From Shewanella khirikhana (lineage in GTDB: Bacteria; Pseudomonadota; Gammaproteobacteria; Enterobacterales; Shewanellaceae), in the NCBI RefSeq assembly GCF_003957745.1, contig NZ_CP020373.1, positions 2,046,001 through 2,110,000 of the forward strand: DNA of 64,000 nt, in the 5' to 3' direction. Made by a program: the position numbers and the translations under genes. This document shows, piece after piece, positions 17,863-27,307 of this stretch; within the stretch, counting starts at the first letter, position 1; each line of letters starts with the position of its first letter. The notes under the pieces are model-generated. The model made no database searches, had not been told where the DNA came from, and worked only from the letters and a program-made list of their open reading frames with translations.

Positions 17863-20800
17863 TTATGCAACAGAGGAAGACTTCACCAGGCTGGAGATCA
17901 ATGCCCTCAACGCGGCGGGTTTAACCATCTTGGCCATGTAGTGATAACCGCGGCGCTGCACATCCTCCACCAGATCCTTGCGGGTGTTGGCGGTAATGAG
18001 GATCCCCGGCAAATGCTCGCCATAGAGCGAACGAATACCGTCCATGGCATCCACCCCATTCTGGCCATCGTCCAGATGGTAATCGGCCAGCACTATGTCG
18101 GGGGCAACGCCCTTCAGACCAAGCTTGATACGGGCATCGCCAAGGTCACGGGCACAAATCACCTCGCACTGCCAGCGTCTGAGAAGGCTTTCAAGGCCGG
18201 CAAGAATGGCTTCTTCGTTATCGATACAAAGCACCTTTACCCCAGCCAGCGGCTGCAATACCGCGGGGCGGCGGGCAGGCATCGGAGTCGAGATAGTTTT
18301 CCCAAGGGGCACGCAGATAGAAAACACCGAGCCACGCCCCAGCACAGAAGCCACCTTGATATCATGGCCCAGTACCTTGCTGATACGATCGGCAATGGCA
18401 AGCCCCAGCCCCAGGCCACTCACACCCTTGCTTTGCGGATTGGCGAGACGTTTGAATTCTTTAAAAATTTCATGCAGCTCGGTTTCATCTATGCCACAGC
18501 CGGTGTCCAGCACCTGAATTTCAAGCTCACCCGGACGATGACGACAACCCAGCAGCACCCGGCCACCGCGGGCATAGCGGTAGGCATTGGTGAGAAAGTT
18601 TTGCAGCACCCTTCTCAGCAGCGCCGGATCAGAGTTGACCGTGGCGCTGGACGATACCATGGTGAAGCGGATTTGATTGTCCTTGCCCATGGCATCGAAC
18701 TCCACCGCGAGCCCCGAAAGAATTTCCGACACTGAAAAGTCGCGCCGGTTTACTTCCACCATCCCGGAATCCAGCTTGGAAATGTCCAAAAGATCGGTAA
18801 GCAGCTCTCCGGCAATTTTCAGCGAGCTGTTAACGTGGGATAGGGTGGTGCGCGCCTCGTCATCGAGGTTGGTGTACTGGGAGAGCGACGCGGTAAAGAG
18901 CCTTGCGGCATTGAGCGGCTGCATCAGGTCGTGGCCCACGGCGGCAAGGAAACGGCTCTTTGAGGCGTTGGCCATTTCTTCCTGGGCCTTGGCTTCCAGC
19001 AGCTGGCTGTTGAGCATGGCAAGCTCGTAGGTGCGCTCTTTTACCCGCGACTCCAGGGTCTCGTTGGCATCCTTGAGCGCCCGCTCCTGAGCCCGGTACT
19101 GGGTAATGTCGGTAAAGGTCATCACAAAACCGCCATCGGGCATGGGGTTACCCTGAATTTTGATGACCTTGCCGTCGCTGCGCTCCCGCTCCGAGGTGTG
19201 AGGCGTGCCATCTCGCATATGCTGCACCCGCCGCTCCACCTGATCTTCTATGTCGCCGACACCGCAATAGCCGCGGGCGGCATTAAAGCGCACCACTTCA
19301 CTGATGGGCATGCCAGCCTGTAAAAAGTCTTCCGGGTACTGATAGAGCTCGCTGTAACGGGCGTTCCAGGCAACCAGATTCAGATCCTTATCGACAACGC
19401 TGATGCCCTCGTAGGCATGCTCGATGGCGCCGCGCAAAATCTCCTGACTCAACATCACCTTGGAGGAGGCTTCATCCACTAAAGAGAGCACTTCGTCGAG
19501 GGCCAGATCCCGCCCGGCAATCACCGAATCGAGCACCAGCGCGGCACTGGAAGCGCCAAGCACCCCAGAGAGCATGTGTTCTGCATGGGCAATCAGCTCA
19601 GGGCTTGCGGCCTTATTCCAGCTTTCGTGGTTCACCGCCTCCGCCGAGAAGCGACTGAAACTTTGATAGGCACGGGTGGGGCTGACAAAGCGGCTGGCAA
19701 GGATCAGCAGCTCCTGCTGCGAGATAGGCCCGGTTTTGCGGCCGCCGGCGCCCTTAAGCTCACCGGGGGAGACGAAGCTGCTCGCCTGAATACGTTCCAC
19801 CACCCCGGCGCGAAACCACAGCGAGCCCAGAATGTAAAACATGGTGTTGACCATCAGCGCCAGCAGGGTATCGCTCACATTGGGGCTGATATAGGACAGC
19901 AGCCAGACATCGGACAGTCCGGCGCTGGCAAGACGCTCGCCTGCACCTTGCAGCAGCACCCAAATCCACAAGCCAAAACCGGCGCCAAGGCCGAGAAACA
20001 CCCCACCGCGGTTACCGTGTTTCCAGTAAAGGCCGCCGACCAGGGCCGGTGCCAGCTGGGCAAAAGCGCCAAACGCCAGCATCCCCAGATGCGCCAGCGA
20101 GTCGCTGTCGGCCAGATACAAAAACGACAAATAACCAATGCCAAGAATAAGCACAATGGCCAGACGACGGGCGTTCAAGAGAAACTGCGAAAACTGCGCA
20201 AAGTTCTTTTCGCGGATGCGACCGCCTCTAAGCATCAGCGGCACCAGCCACTCGTTGCTGACCATGATGGAAATGGTCACCACCGCCACTATCACCATGC
20301 CGGTCGCGGCCGAGAGGGTTCCAAGCAGCGCCACCACAGCCAGCCAGTCGGCGCCGATAAACAGCGGCATATTGATGACATAGGTATCGGCTGGCACGCT
20401 GTCGCCCAGCAGCAACTTGCCGGACAGTGCAAGTGGCGCCACAAAGAGACCAAACAGGGCAATATAAATCGGGAAAATCCAGCGGCCCCGGCTCAGGGTC
20501 TTTTCGCTGGCACACTCCACCACCATCACGTGGAACTGGCGCGGCATACACAAAAAGGCCGCAATCCCCACCACCAAATCCGGCAGTATGGTTTCGAGCC
20601 TGAGCTTGGGATGCTCAATCAGATTGGCCGACAGCGCCTGATCCCAAATATCGCCAAAGCCGCCAAACACCCCAAAACTGATGACAATGCCCACTAACAG
20701 AAAGGCGGCAATTTTCACCAAAGATTCAAAGGCAATGGCGAGCATCATCCCCGGGTTGTGTTCGGTGGCATCGAGTTTGCGGGTACCAAACAGGATGGCA

Positions 20801-21303
20801 AACACCGCCAGCACCACGGAGATGATCAGCGCCACACTTATCCCATCAAGGGGCTTGCCCTCTGGCTGGAACAAATTGAGCGACGCCACCATGGCTTTCA
20901 GCTGCAGCGCGATATAGGGCATGATGCCAAAGAGGGCTATCAGGGTAACCAGTGCCGCAAGTACCTGGGATTTGCCGTAGCGGGCGGCAATAAAGTCGGC
21001 CACCGAGGTGATATTTTGCGCCTTGGACACCACCACCATTTTGCGCAGCATGCCAAAGCCAAGGGTAAAAATCAGTATGGGTCCGAGGAAGATGGGCAGA
21101 AAGGACCAGAGGTCACCGGCGGATTGCCCCACAGTGCCCAAAAAGCTCCATGACGAGCAGTACACCGCCAGACTCAGGCCATAAATCCAGGTTTGCAGTT
21201 TTTTGGTAACACCGCTGAACCAGCGCTCTGCGCCCCACGCCAGCAGGAACAACAGAAACACGTAAAAAACCGCAATCACGGCGACAAAGAGGGTCAGATT
21301 CAT
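17863..21303 (-). CDS. crbS: Hybrid histidine kinase with sodium/solute symporter domain, CrbS
   Basis: 1146 residues. Residues 1 to about 500 form a 12-13-helix SSS-type transporter domain (WSFLGTVGQSAGDLWSFLPI, VGGLYWKHGNRGG). A PAS domain (about 620-730, YEGISVVDKDLNLVAWN), a coiled coil, a HisKA domain with phospho-acceptor His791 (AAVGHDLMQPLNAARLF), an HATPase domain (GLGLGLAIADRIS) and a C-terminal receiver with Asp1074 (DIVLADYHLDDGQNG) follow. The whole layout is that of CrbS/MxtR kinases, which sense an acetate-related signal and activate CrbR and thereby acs. The gene is divergent from acs, sharing a 179-base intergenic region with a 14-bp palindrome. Confidence 0.92.
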   Translation of the reverse strand: MNLTLFVAVIAVFYVFLLFLLAWGAERWFSGVTKKLQTWIYGLSLAVYCSSWSFLGTVGQSAGDLWSFLPIFLGPILIFTLGFGMLRKMVVVSKAQNITSVADFIAARYGKSQVLAALVTLIALFGIMPYIALQLKAMVASLNLFQPEGKPLDGISVALIISVVLAVFAILFGTRKLDATEHNPGMMLAIAFESLVKIAAFLLVGIVISFGVFGGFGDIWDQALSANLIEHPKLRLETILPDLVVGIAAFLCMPRQFHVMVVECASEKTLSRGRWIFPIYIALFGLFVAPLALSGKLLLGDSVPADTYVINMPLFIGADWLAVVALLGTLSAATGMVIVAVVTISIMVSNEWLVPLMLRGGRIREKNFAQFSQFLLNARRLAIVLILGIGYLSFLYLADSDSLAHLGMLAFGAFAQLAPALVGGLYWKHGNRGGVFLGLGAGFGLWIWVLLQGAGERLASAGLSDVWLLSYISPNVSDTLLALMVNTMFYILGSLWFRAGVVERIQASSFVSPGELKGAGGRKTGPISQQELLILASRFVSPTRAYQSFSRFSAEAVNHESWNKAASPELIAHAEHMLSGVLGASSAALVLDSVIAGRDLALDEVLSLVDEASSKVMLSQEILRGAIEHAYEGISVVDKDLNLVAWNARYSELYQYPEDFLQAGMPISEVVRFNAARGYCGVGDIEDQVERRVQHMRDGTPHTSERERSDGKVIKIQGNPMPDGGFVMTFTDITQYRAQERALKDANETLESRVKERTYELAMLNSQLLEAKAQEEMANASKSRFLAAVGHDLMQPLNAARLFTASLSQYTNLDDEARTTLSHVNSSLKIAGELLTDLLDISKLDSGMVEVNRRDFSVSEILSGLAVEFDAMGKDNQIRFTMVSSSATVNSDPALLRRVLQNFLTNAYRYARGGRVLLGCRHRPGELEIQVLDTGCGIDETELHEIFKEFKRLANPQSKGVSGLGLGLAIADRISKVLGHDIKVASVLGRGSVFSICVPLGKTISTPMPARRPAVLQPLAGVKVLCIDNEEAILAGLESLLRRWQCEVICARDLGDARIKLGLKGVAPDIVLADYHLDDGQNGVDAMDGIRSLYGEHLPGILITANTRKDLVEDVQRRGYHYMAKMVKPAALRALISSLVKSSSVA

Positions 21304-21401
21304 AGTATGCTCATTTTTTTAACCCATTGTGCCTCGAAATCTGCGGGAAATCCAGCCAACAAACAAGGCGCAACAGGCTAAAAAATAAGGAAAAAAACAA
21401 A

Positions 21402-21415
21402 CTAGACCAAGGTCT
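21402..21415. promoter_or_regulatory. 14-bp palindrome in the crbS-acs intergenic region, candidate CrbR operator
   Basis: TAGACCAAGGTCTA is a perfect palindrome 67 bases upstream of the acs ATG and 99 bases upstream of the crbS ATG. NarL-family regulators bind short inverted repeats, and CrbR-type regulators control acs, so this is the natural candidate site. That binding is inferred. Confidence 0.45.
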
Positions 21416-21482
21416 AATAGTGTGACGCGGGCCCGATGCCCATACTCGAAGCCACGCAACAAATTATAAAAAGGGAAGCCCT

Positions 21483-23435
21483 ATGAGCACGCAGTCTCTC
21501 TACTCAGTGCCTGCCGACATTGCACAAAACTCACTGGTAAACAACGAACAATATCAGAAGATGTACCAGGAATCCGTTTCCAACCCTGAGGGTTTCTGGG
21601 GAGAGCAAGCCAAGCGCATCGACTGGATAAAGCCATTTACCCAGGTCAAAGACACTTCCTACGACGACCAGAATCTGTATATCAAATGGTTCCACGATGG
21701 CACCCTGAACGCATCCGCCAACTGCCTTGACCGCCATCTGGCCACCAAGGGCGATGATATCGCCATCATCTGGGAAGGCGATGATGCCAGCGAACAGCGC
21801 AAAGTCACCTACCGTGAGCTGCACGGTGAAGTGTGCCGCTTTGCCAACGCCCTGAAAGCACAAGGCGTGCAAAAAGGCGATGTGGTAACCATCTATATGC
21901 CCATGGTGGTTGAAGCCACAGTTGCCATGTTGGCCTGTGCCCGCATTGGCGCCATCCACTCAGTGGTGTTTGGTGGTTTCTCACCTGACTCCATCGCTTC
22001 CCGCGTGATTGATGGCAAATCCAAGGTACTGATAACCGCCGATGAAGGCGTGCGTGGCGGCCGTAAAATTCCGCTTAAGGGCAACATCGATGAAGCACTG
22101 AACCGCCCTGAAGTTACCACAGTGGAAACCGTGATTGTGCTTAAGCGCACCGGTGGCAATGTCGACTGGCAGCAAGGCCGGGATGTGTGGTGGCACGATG
22201 TGATAGCAAGCGTATCTGATGACTGCCCCGCCGAAGAAATGGGCGCTGAAGATCCACTGTTTTTGCTGTACACCTCAGGCTCTACCGGTAACCCCAAGGG
22301 CGTGTTGCACACCACAGGTGGTTATATGGTGTACGCCTCCATGACCCACGAATATGTGTTCGATTACAAGCCAGGCGAAGTGTACTGGTGTACCGCCGAT
22401 GTGGGCTGGATCACCGGCCACAGCTATATGGTTTATGGTCCGCTGGCCAATGGTGCCACCATCCTCATCCATGAAGGCATTCCAAACTACCCAAGCCCTG
22501 CCCGTCTGGGTGAGATTGTCGACCGTCATCAGGTTAACATCCTCTACACAGCGCCGACCCTTATCCGCGCCCTGATGGCCGAAGGCAAGCAGCATTTCGA
22601 CAACTTCGATGGCAAGTCACTGCGCATCATGGGTTCGGTGGGCGAGCCTATCAACCCCGAAGCCTGGCGCTGGTACCACGAAGTTATTGGTCACGAGCAT
22701 TGCCCGATTGTGGACACCTGGTGGCAAACCGAAACCGGCGGCATCCTGATCACCCCACTGCCCGGCGCTACCGACACCAAACCCGGTTCGGCCACCCGCC
22801 CCTTCTTTGGCGTGCAGCCAGCACTGGTTGACAACGAAGGCAACATCCTCGAAGGCGCCACCGAAGGCAACCTGGTATTGCTGGACTCCTGGCCTGGGCA
22901 GATGCGCACCGTGTATGGCGATCACGAGCGCTTCGTGCTGACCTACTTCAAAACCTTCCGTGGCATGTATTTCACCGGTGACGGTGCCCGCCGTGACGAA
23001 GATGGTTACTACTGGATCACCGGCCGTGTGGATGATGTGATTAACGTATCCGGCCACCGCCTCGGCACCGCTGAAGTGGAAAGCGCCCTCGTAGCCCACG
23101 ATCTGGTGGCAGAAGCCGCTGTTGTGGGTTACCCGCACGACATCAAGGGCCAGGGCATCTATGCCTACGTGACCCTGACCAAGGGCACCGAAGCCACTGA
23201 AGAGCTGCGTCAGGAGCTGCGTCAGTGGGTGCGTAAAGAAATCGGCGCCCTGGCAACACCGGATCTTATCCAGTGGGCCTCAGGTCTGCCAAAGACCCGT
23301 TCAGGCAAAATCATGCGCCGTTTCCTGCGTAAGATTGCGGCAAACGAAATCACCAACCTGGGCGATTCTTCTACCCTGGCGGATCCATCGGTTATCGACA
23401 CCCTTATCGAGAGCCGCTTGAACCGCGCTGACTAA
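21483..23435 (+). CDS. acs: Acetyl-CoA synthetase (AMP-forming)
   Basis: 650 residues, the usual Acs length. It activates acetate to acetyl-CoA via acetyl-AMP. The AMP-binding core is YTSGSTGNPKGVLHTTGGY. WWQTETGGILITPLPG binds acetate and the adenylate, and YYWITGRVDDVINVSGHRLG is the hinge. PKTRSGKIMRR carries Lys609, the residue acetylated by Pat-type enzymes in other bacteria. The start ATG follows AAGGGAAG. The neighbouring CrbS kinase and CrbR regulator are the known acs control pair. A strong terminator follows. Confidence 0.98.
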   Translation: MSTQSLYSVPADIAQNSLVNNEQYQKMYQESVSNPEGFWGEQAKRIDWIKPFTQVKDTSYDDQNLYIKWFHDGTLNASANCLDRHLATKGDDIAIIWEGDDASEQRKVTYRELHGEVCRFANALKAQGVQKGDVVTIYMPMVVEATVAMLACARIGAIHSVVFGGFSPDSIASRVIDGKSKVLITADEGVRGGRKIPLKGNIDEALNRPEVTTVETVIVLKRTGGNVDWQQGRDVWWHDVIASVSDDCPAEEMGAEDPLFLLYTSGSTGNPKGVLHTTGGYMVYASMTHEYVFDYKPGEVYWCTADVGWITGHSYMVYGPLANGATILIHEGIPNYPSPARLGEIVDRHQVNILYTAPTLIRALMAEGKQHFDNFDGKSLRIMGSVGEPINPEAWRWYHEVIGHEHCPIVDTWWQTETGGILITPLPGATDTKPGSATRPFFGVQPALVDNEGNILEGATEGNLVLLDSWPGQMRTVYGDHERFVLTYFKTFRGMYFTGDGARRDEDGYYWITGRVDDVINVSGHRLGTAEVESALVAHDLVAEAAVVGYPHDIKGQGIYAYVTLTKGTEATEELRQELRQWVRKEIGALATPDLIQWASGLPKTRSGKIMRRFLRKIAANEITNLGDSSTLADPSVIDTLIESRLNRAD

Positions 23436-23461
23436 CCAACCTCAGTCTTCTCCTCAAGTTT
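23436..23461. other. Short acs 3' spacer
   Basis: No gene is visible in these 26 bases between the acs stop and its terminator. Confidence 0.5.
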
Positions 23462-23486
23462 GGCCCCTGTTTCAGGGGCCTTTTTT
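23462..23486 (+). terminator. Terminator of acs
   Basis: GGCCCCTG and CAGGGGCC pair around TTT and are followed by six T. It overlaps the longest possible reading of radD, which argues for a downstream radD start. Confidence 0.92.
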
Positions 23487-23564
23487 ATCTGTCCCTGTTC
23501 GCCAGGTTTCAGCCACACCCCGATTGCTGCTACACTCGCCCTACCCCGTGTCTGCTCAACTCCC

Positions 23565-25361
23565 ATGTCCCATGACGCAACGCCCATGACGACCAAGCCT
23601 AAGCCCACAATCCAACTTCGCGATTATCAGCAAGATGCCATCGACGCCGCGCTTAACCACTTTCGTCACAGTCGCGACTCGGCGGTGCTGGTGTTGCCCA
23701 CAGGCGCCGGAAAAAGCCTGGTGATTGCAGAGCTTGCCCGCATTGCCAAAGGCCGGGTGCTGGTGCTGACCCACGTGAAGGAGTTGGTGGCACAAAATGC
23801 AGAGAAAGTGGCAGTGCTGGCAGGCGAAGGCAGCATTTATTCCGCCGGACTTGGCGAGAAAGACAGCAGCGGTAAAACCGTAATTGCAGGGATCCAATCG
23901 GCGGCCCGTAATCCGCAGGCCTTCAGCGAGCCCTTTTCACTGGTGATCATCGATGAGTGCCACCGGGTGAGCCTCGACAGCAACAGCCAGTACCACAGCC
24001 TGTTTGCCGCCCTTAAGGCCAATAACCCCAAGCTACTGCTGCTGGGCCTTACCGCCACCCCCTATCGGCTCGGCGAAGGCTACATCTATAAGCGCCACAT
24101 CCACGGCCACGTGGGCAATCCAGACAAAGCCGTTTTTGATGTCTGCATTTACGACTTGCCGATGCGGGTATTGATTAAAAGGGGCTTTTTAACACCACCA
24201 AGGCTGCTTGATGGCCTTGCAGCCCAGTACAACTTCGACAGCCTTATCCCAAAAGACGACGCCGACTATTCAGAGGCTGAAGTCAACGCAGTCCTGAACC
24301 AGAGCGGCCGTGCCACCACCGCGATTGTGGAGCAGTTAGCTGGCCTGGCGTCAGCCAAACGGGGCATCATTATCTTTGCCGCCACGGTACGCCACGCCAA
24401 GGAAGTGCTGAAACTGCTTGAGAAAAATGGCGCCGAGCCGCCGCTTAGCGCCGCGCTTATTACCGCCGATACCCCGGCCGATGAACGAGACCGAATTATC
24501 GATGACTTTAAGGCCGAGCGGCTGCAGTTTCTGGTCAATGTGTCTGTACTCACCACGGGCTTCGATGCGCCCCATGTGGACCTGATTGCCATTTTGCGCC
24601 CCACCGCGTCTGTCAGTCTGTTTCAGCAGATGGTAGGCCGTGGTCTTAGGCTGTTTCCCGGCAAAAGCGAGTGCCTTATCCTCGATTACGCCGCCAATGG
24701 CTTCAGTCTGTTCCACCCCGAAGTGGGTAAGCCCAGACCCGACAGCAAAAGTGTGCCTGTGCAGGTGCCTTGTCCGGCCTGCGGCTTTGCCAACCTGTTT
24801 TGGGGCAAGACAGATGCTGACGGCGACATAGTCGAGCATTACGGGCGCCGCTGTCAGGGACTTCTGGAAGATGGCAACCAGTGTGATTTTCGCTACCGGG
24901 CACGCATCTGCCCTGACTGCGGCATTGAAAACGATATCGCTGCCCGAATATGCCGAGGCTGCGACTCCGCCTTGGTGGACCCAGATAAGCACTTAAAAGC
25001 CGTGCTGTCCCACAAGCACCATCATTTGTTCAAAGTGGCGGATATGCTGCTTGAAGCGAGCGATGAGGGGCTGACGATTATCTATCAGGACATGGATGGC
25101 AACAGCTTTAACGAGCGCTTTAAACTGGCGACCGATGGCCAGCGCAAGGCACTGTTTGCCGCCTTCCTGCTCAGGCACCAAAGAGCGCCCGGCATTAAGC
25201 TGCCCAAATACAGGGATGCCGGCGCCATCGTAGCCGACAAGGACAAGTTTCGTGCCCCGGACATGCTGCTGTTGAAAAAGACCAAGTTTGGCTGGCAACT
25301 TATCGACAAATTCTTTGATTATCGGGGCAAATATCAGACGGGCGCACGTTTTGCACTCTGA
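23565..25361 (+). CDS. radD: RadD (YejH) DNA-repair superfamily-2 helicase-like protein
   Basis: 598 residues from ATG 23565 (E. coli RadD 586). Helicase motifs are clear: LRDYQQDAIDAALNHF, Walker A VLPTGAGKSLVIAELAR, DECH box VIIDECHRV, LLGLTATPYRLGEG, then VLTTGFDAPHVDLIAILRPT and QMVGRGLRLFPGK. A C-terminal zinc module has CPACGFANLFWGKT and CPDCGIEND, with CRGCD. RadD helps repair double-strand breaks and interacts with single-strand-binding protein. ATG 23586 is an equally possible start (591 aa); neither has a clear ribosome site. A start at 23460 is unlikely because the acs terminator would lie inside the gene. Confidence 0.93.
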   Translation: MSHDATPMTTKPKPTIQLRDYQQDAIDAALNHFRHSRDSAVLVLPTGAGKSLVIAELARIAKGRVLVLTHVKELVAQNAEKVAVLAGEGSIYSAGLGEKDSSGKTVIAGIQSAARNPQAFSEPFSLVIIDECHRVSLDSNSQYHSLFAALKANNPKLLLLGLTATPYRLGEGYIYKRHIHGHVGNPDKAVFDVCIYDLPMRVLIKRGFLTPPRLLDGLAAQYNFDSLIPKDDADYSEAEVNAVLNQSGRATTAIVEQLAGLASAKRGIIIFAATVRHAKEVLKLLEKNGAEPPLSAALITADTPADERDRIIDDFKAERLQFLVNVSVLTTGFDAPHVDLIAILRPTASVSLFQQMVGRGLRLFPGKSECLILDYAANGFSLFHPEVGKPRPDSKSVPVQVPCPACGFANLFWGKTDADGDIVEHYGRRCQGLLEDGNQCDFRYRARICPDCGIENDIAARICRGCDSALVDPDKHLKAVLSHKHHHLFKVADMLLEASDEGLTIIYQDMDGNSFNERFKLATDGQRKALFAAFLLRHQRAPGIKLPKYRDAGAIVADKDKFRAPDMLLLKKTKFGWQLIDKFFDYRGKYQTGARFAL

Positions 25362-25435
25362 TCCTGCCTATCCCAATATCAAATCCCGGTGGCCTGTGTT
25401 ATAAAAGCCCCAAGCTAAACTCCAAAGGAGCCTAC

Positions 25436-25696
25436 ATGTACGTTGTAATTTTTGGCCGTCCCGGCTGCCCTTACTGTGTTCGCGCCGAGCAACTGTGCGA
25501 GCAGCTTGCCGAAAAACGTGAAGACTTCCGCTTCCGCTACGTGGATATCCACGCCGAAGGGATCAGCAAAGAAGATCTGTCCAAGACTGTTGGCAAACCG
25601 GTAGAAACCGTGCCACAGATTTTTGTAGACAAAACCCACGTGGGTGGCTGCACCGATTTCGAAGCCTACGTGCGCGAAAACAATCTGCTGGATTGA
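25436..25696 (+). CDS. grxA: Glutaredoxin 1
   Basis: 86 residues. The dithiol active site is C-P-Y-C at residues 11-14 (FGRPGCPYCVRAEQL), followed by TVPQIFVDKTHVGGCTDFEAY with the cis-Pro and the glutathione-binding TVP and GG motifs. It reduces disulfides, including ribonucleotide reductase, using glutathione. The ATG follows AAAGGAG. A terminator follows 16 bases after the stop. Confidence 0.95.
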   Translation: MYVVIFGRPGCPYCVRAEQLCEQLAEKREDFRFRYVDIHAEGISKEDLSKTVGKPVETVPQIFVDKTHVGGCTDFEAYVRENNLLD

Positions 25697-25712
25697 TTTT
25701 ACAGGTCTTTTT

Positions 25713-25738
25713 AAGCCCGCCATCCGGCGGGCTTTTTA
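25713..25738 (+). terminator. Terminator of grxA
   Basis: AAGCCCGCC and GGCGGGCTT pair around a 4-nt loop and are followed by a T-run. Confidence 0.92.
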
Positions 25739-25852
25739 TTTGGCAAGCACCGGGCTTGGTTGGCGCCCTCTGCTGCAGTAGCCACGCAACCTTATTGGCA
25801 CGGCGCACGGTTAACAGCTAAGCTGGAACCATGACAGCGCGAGGAACTGCCA

Positions 25853-27175
25853 ATGGATCCCATGCTTGCCACCATCATAGAAAAGGTCTCCAACACCCGT
25901 GGAGAGGCCTTTTTCAACAGCATTACCCTCGCCCTGCACGATGCCATCCACGCCGATTACACCTTCGTTGCCACCCTGGATAAGGAACAATATTGCTCCA
26001 ATACCCTGGCACTGGTGGCCGATGGTGCCCTGGTAGACAACATCTCCTATTCCCTCGCTGATACCCCCTGCGCCAATGCCGCCGATGACTCTGTATGTTG
26101 CTACCGCGCCAATGTCGCCGCCAGCTTTCCAAACGACAAGCTGTTGAAAGACATGCAAATCGAAGGTTACCTCGGCACGCCGCTGCACGACCTTTAAGGC
26201 GAAGTGATGGGCATTATCGTCGCCCTGTATCGACGGCCCATTGAAGATGAAGCTCGGGTGCTGGAGCTGTTTAAACTCTTCTCTGGCCGCATTGAGGCCG
26301 AACTTGACCGCCTTTCCCATGAAAGACTGCTGGAAAGGGCCAATCAGCAGCTAGAGTCGAAAGTGGCTGAGCGCACAGCGCATCTTGATAAGGTTATCAG
26401 TGAGCTTAAAGACGCCCAGGAGCGGCTTGTAGAGTCAGAGAAAATGGCCGCCATGGGTAATCTGGTGGCCGGGCTTGCCCATGAGGTCAATACACCGCTC
26501 GGTGTTGCCATTACCAGCCACAGCGTGCTCAGTGAGCAGCGCGATGCCCTTCGCACCCATTATCAAAGTGGTGAGCTATCAACCGAAGAGCTGGACGAAT
26601 ACCTAGAGACGACCGACAGTGCGCTGATGCTGCTCGATGTGAACCTGCACCGGGCGGTGGAACTGGTGGAAAGCTTTAAGCGCACCGCCGCCGACCAACA
26701 CTGTGCCGACAAAGAGCTGATTAACCTTGCCCAGTATTACCGCCAGGTACTGCTGGCACTGAAGCCCCTGCTCAAATCGGTGCAGGCCAAAGCCAGTATT
26801 CACATCCCCGAAGACTGGAACCTGACGACCATCCCCGGAGTACACTCCCAAACCCTGACCAATTTGCTCAGTAACAGCGTGATGCACGCCTTCGATGCCG
26901 GCACGGATAATAAGATAGAGATCAGCGGTGAGCGCCTTGCCGATGGCAACTATTGCATTCACTACCGGGACAACGGCAAGGGCCTGAGCCCCGAAGCCAG
27001 GAAGCACATCTTTGAGCCCTTTTGCACCACGGCACGCACCAAAGGCGGCATAGGTCTTGGGATGAGTATTGTATTTAACTTGGTTAATCAGCAGCTTGGC
27101 GGAAAAATCATTCTGCCCGCCAGTGAAAGGGGCTTTGCCTTGGATATGGTGTTTCCGGATCTTGGCGAAGGTTAG
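25853..27175 (+). pseudogene. GAF-domain sensor histidine kinase interrupted by an in-frame TAA
   Basis: One reading frame, 440 codons long, is interrupted only by TAA at 26195-26197. Before it, residues 1-114 form most of a GAF domain (FFNSITLALHDAIHADYTFVA, LLKDMQIEGYLGTPLHDL). After it, the same frame resumes GEVMGIIVALYRRPIEDEA, the natural end of the GAF domain, then a coiled coil, an H-box (VAGLAHEVNTPLGVAI), an N-box (LLSNSVMHAFDAG), and G-boxes (FEPFCTTARTKGGIGLGMSI). A CAA-to-TAA change would explain it. AAGG overlaps the stop and lies 6-8 bases before GTG 26204/ATG 26207, so restarting to give a separate kinase is possible. The first ATG has GAGGA upstream. Signal and partner regulator are unknown. 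Confidence 0.85.
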
Positions 27176-27259
27176 AGCACCTGCGCAAGGGAGTGAATTG
27201 CTGCCCAAAGGCTTCCACAAACGCATTGGCTAAGCCCTGGCTCATAATAAACTCATAGC

Positions 27260-27288
27260 AAAAAAGCGAACCCGAGGGTTCGCTTTTT
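27260..27288. terminator. Bidirectional terminator between the kinase and porin genes
   Basis: AAAAAGCGAACC and GGTTCGCTTTTT form a 12-bp stem around CGAG, with T-runs on both strands. Confidence 0.92.
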
Positions 27289-27307
27289 CATGTAGCAGAT
27301 ATGGCTA

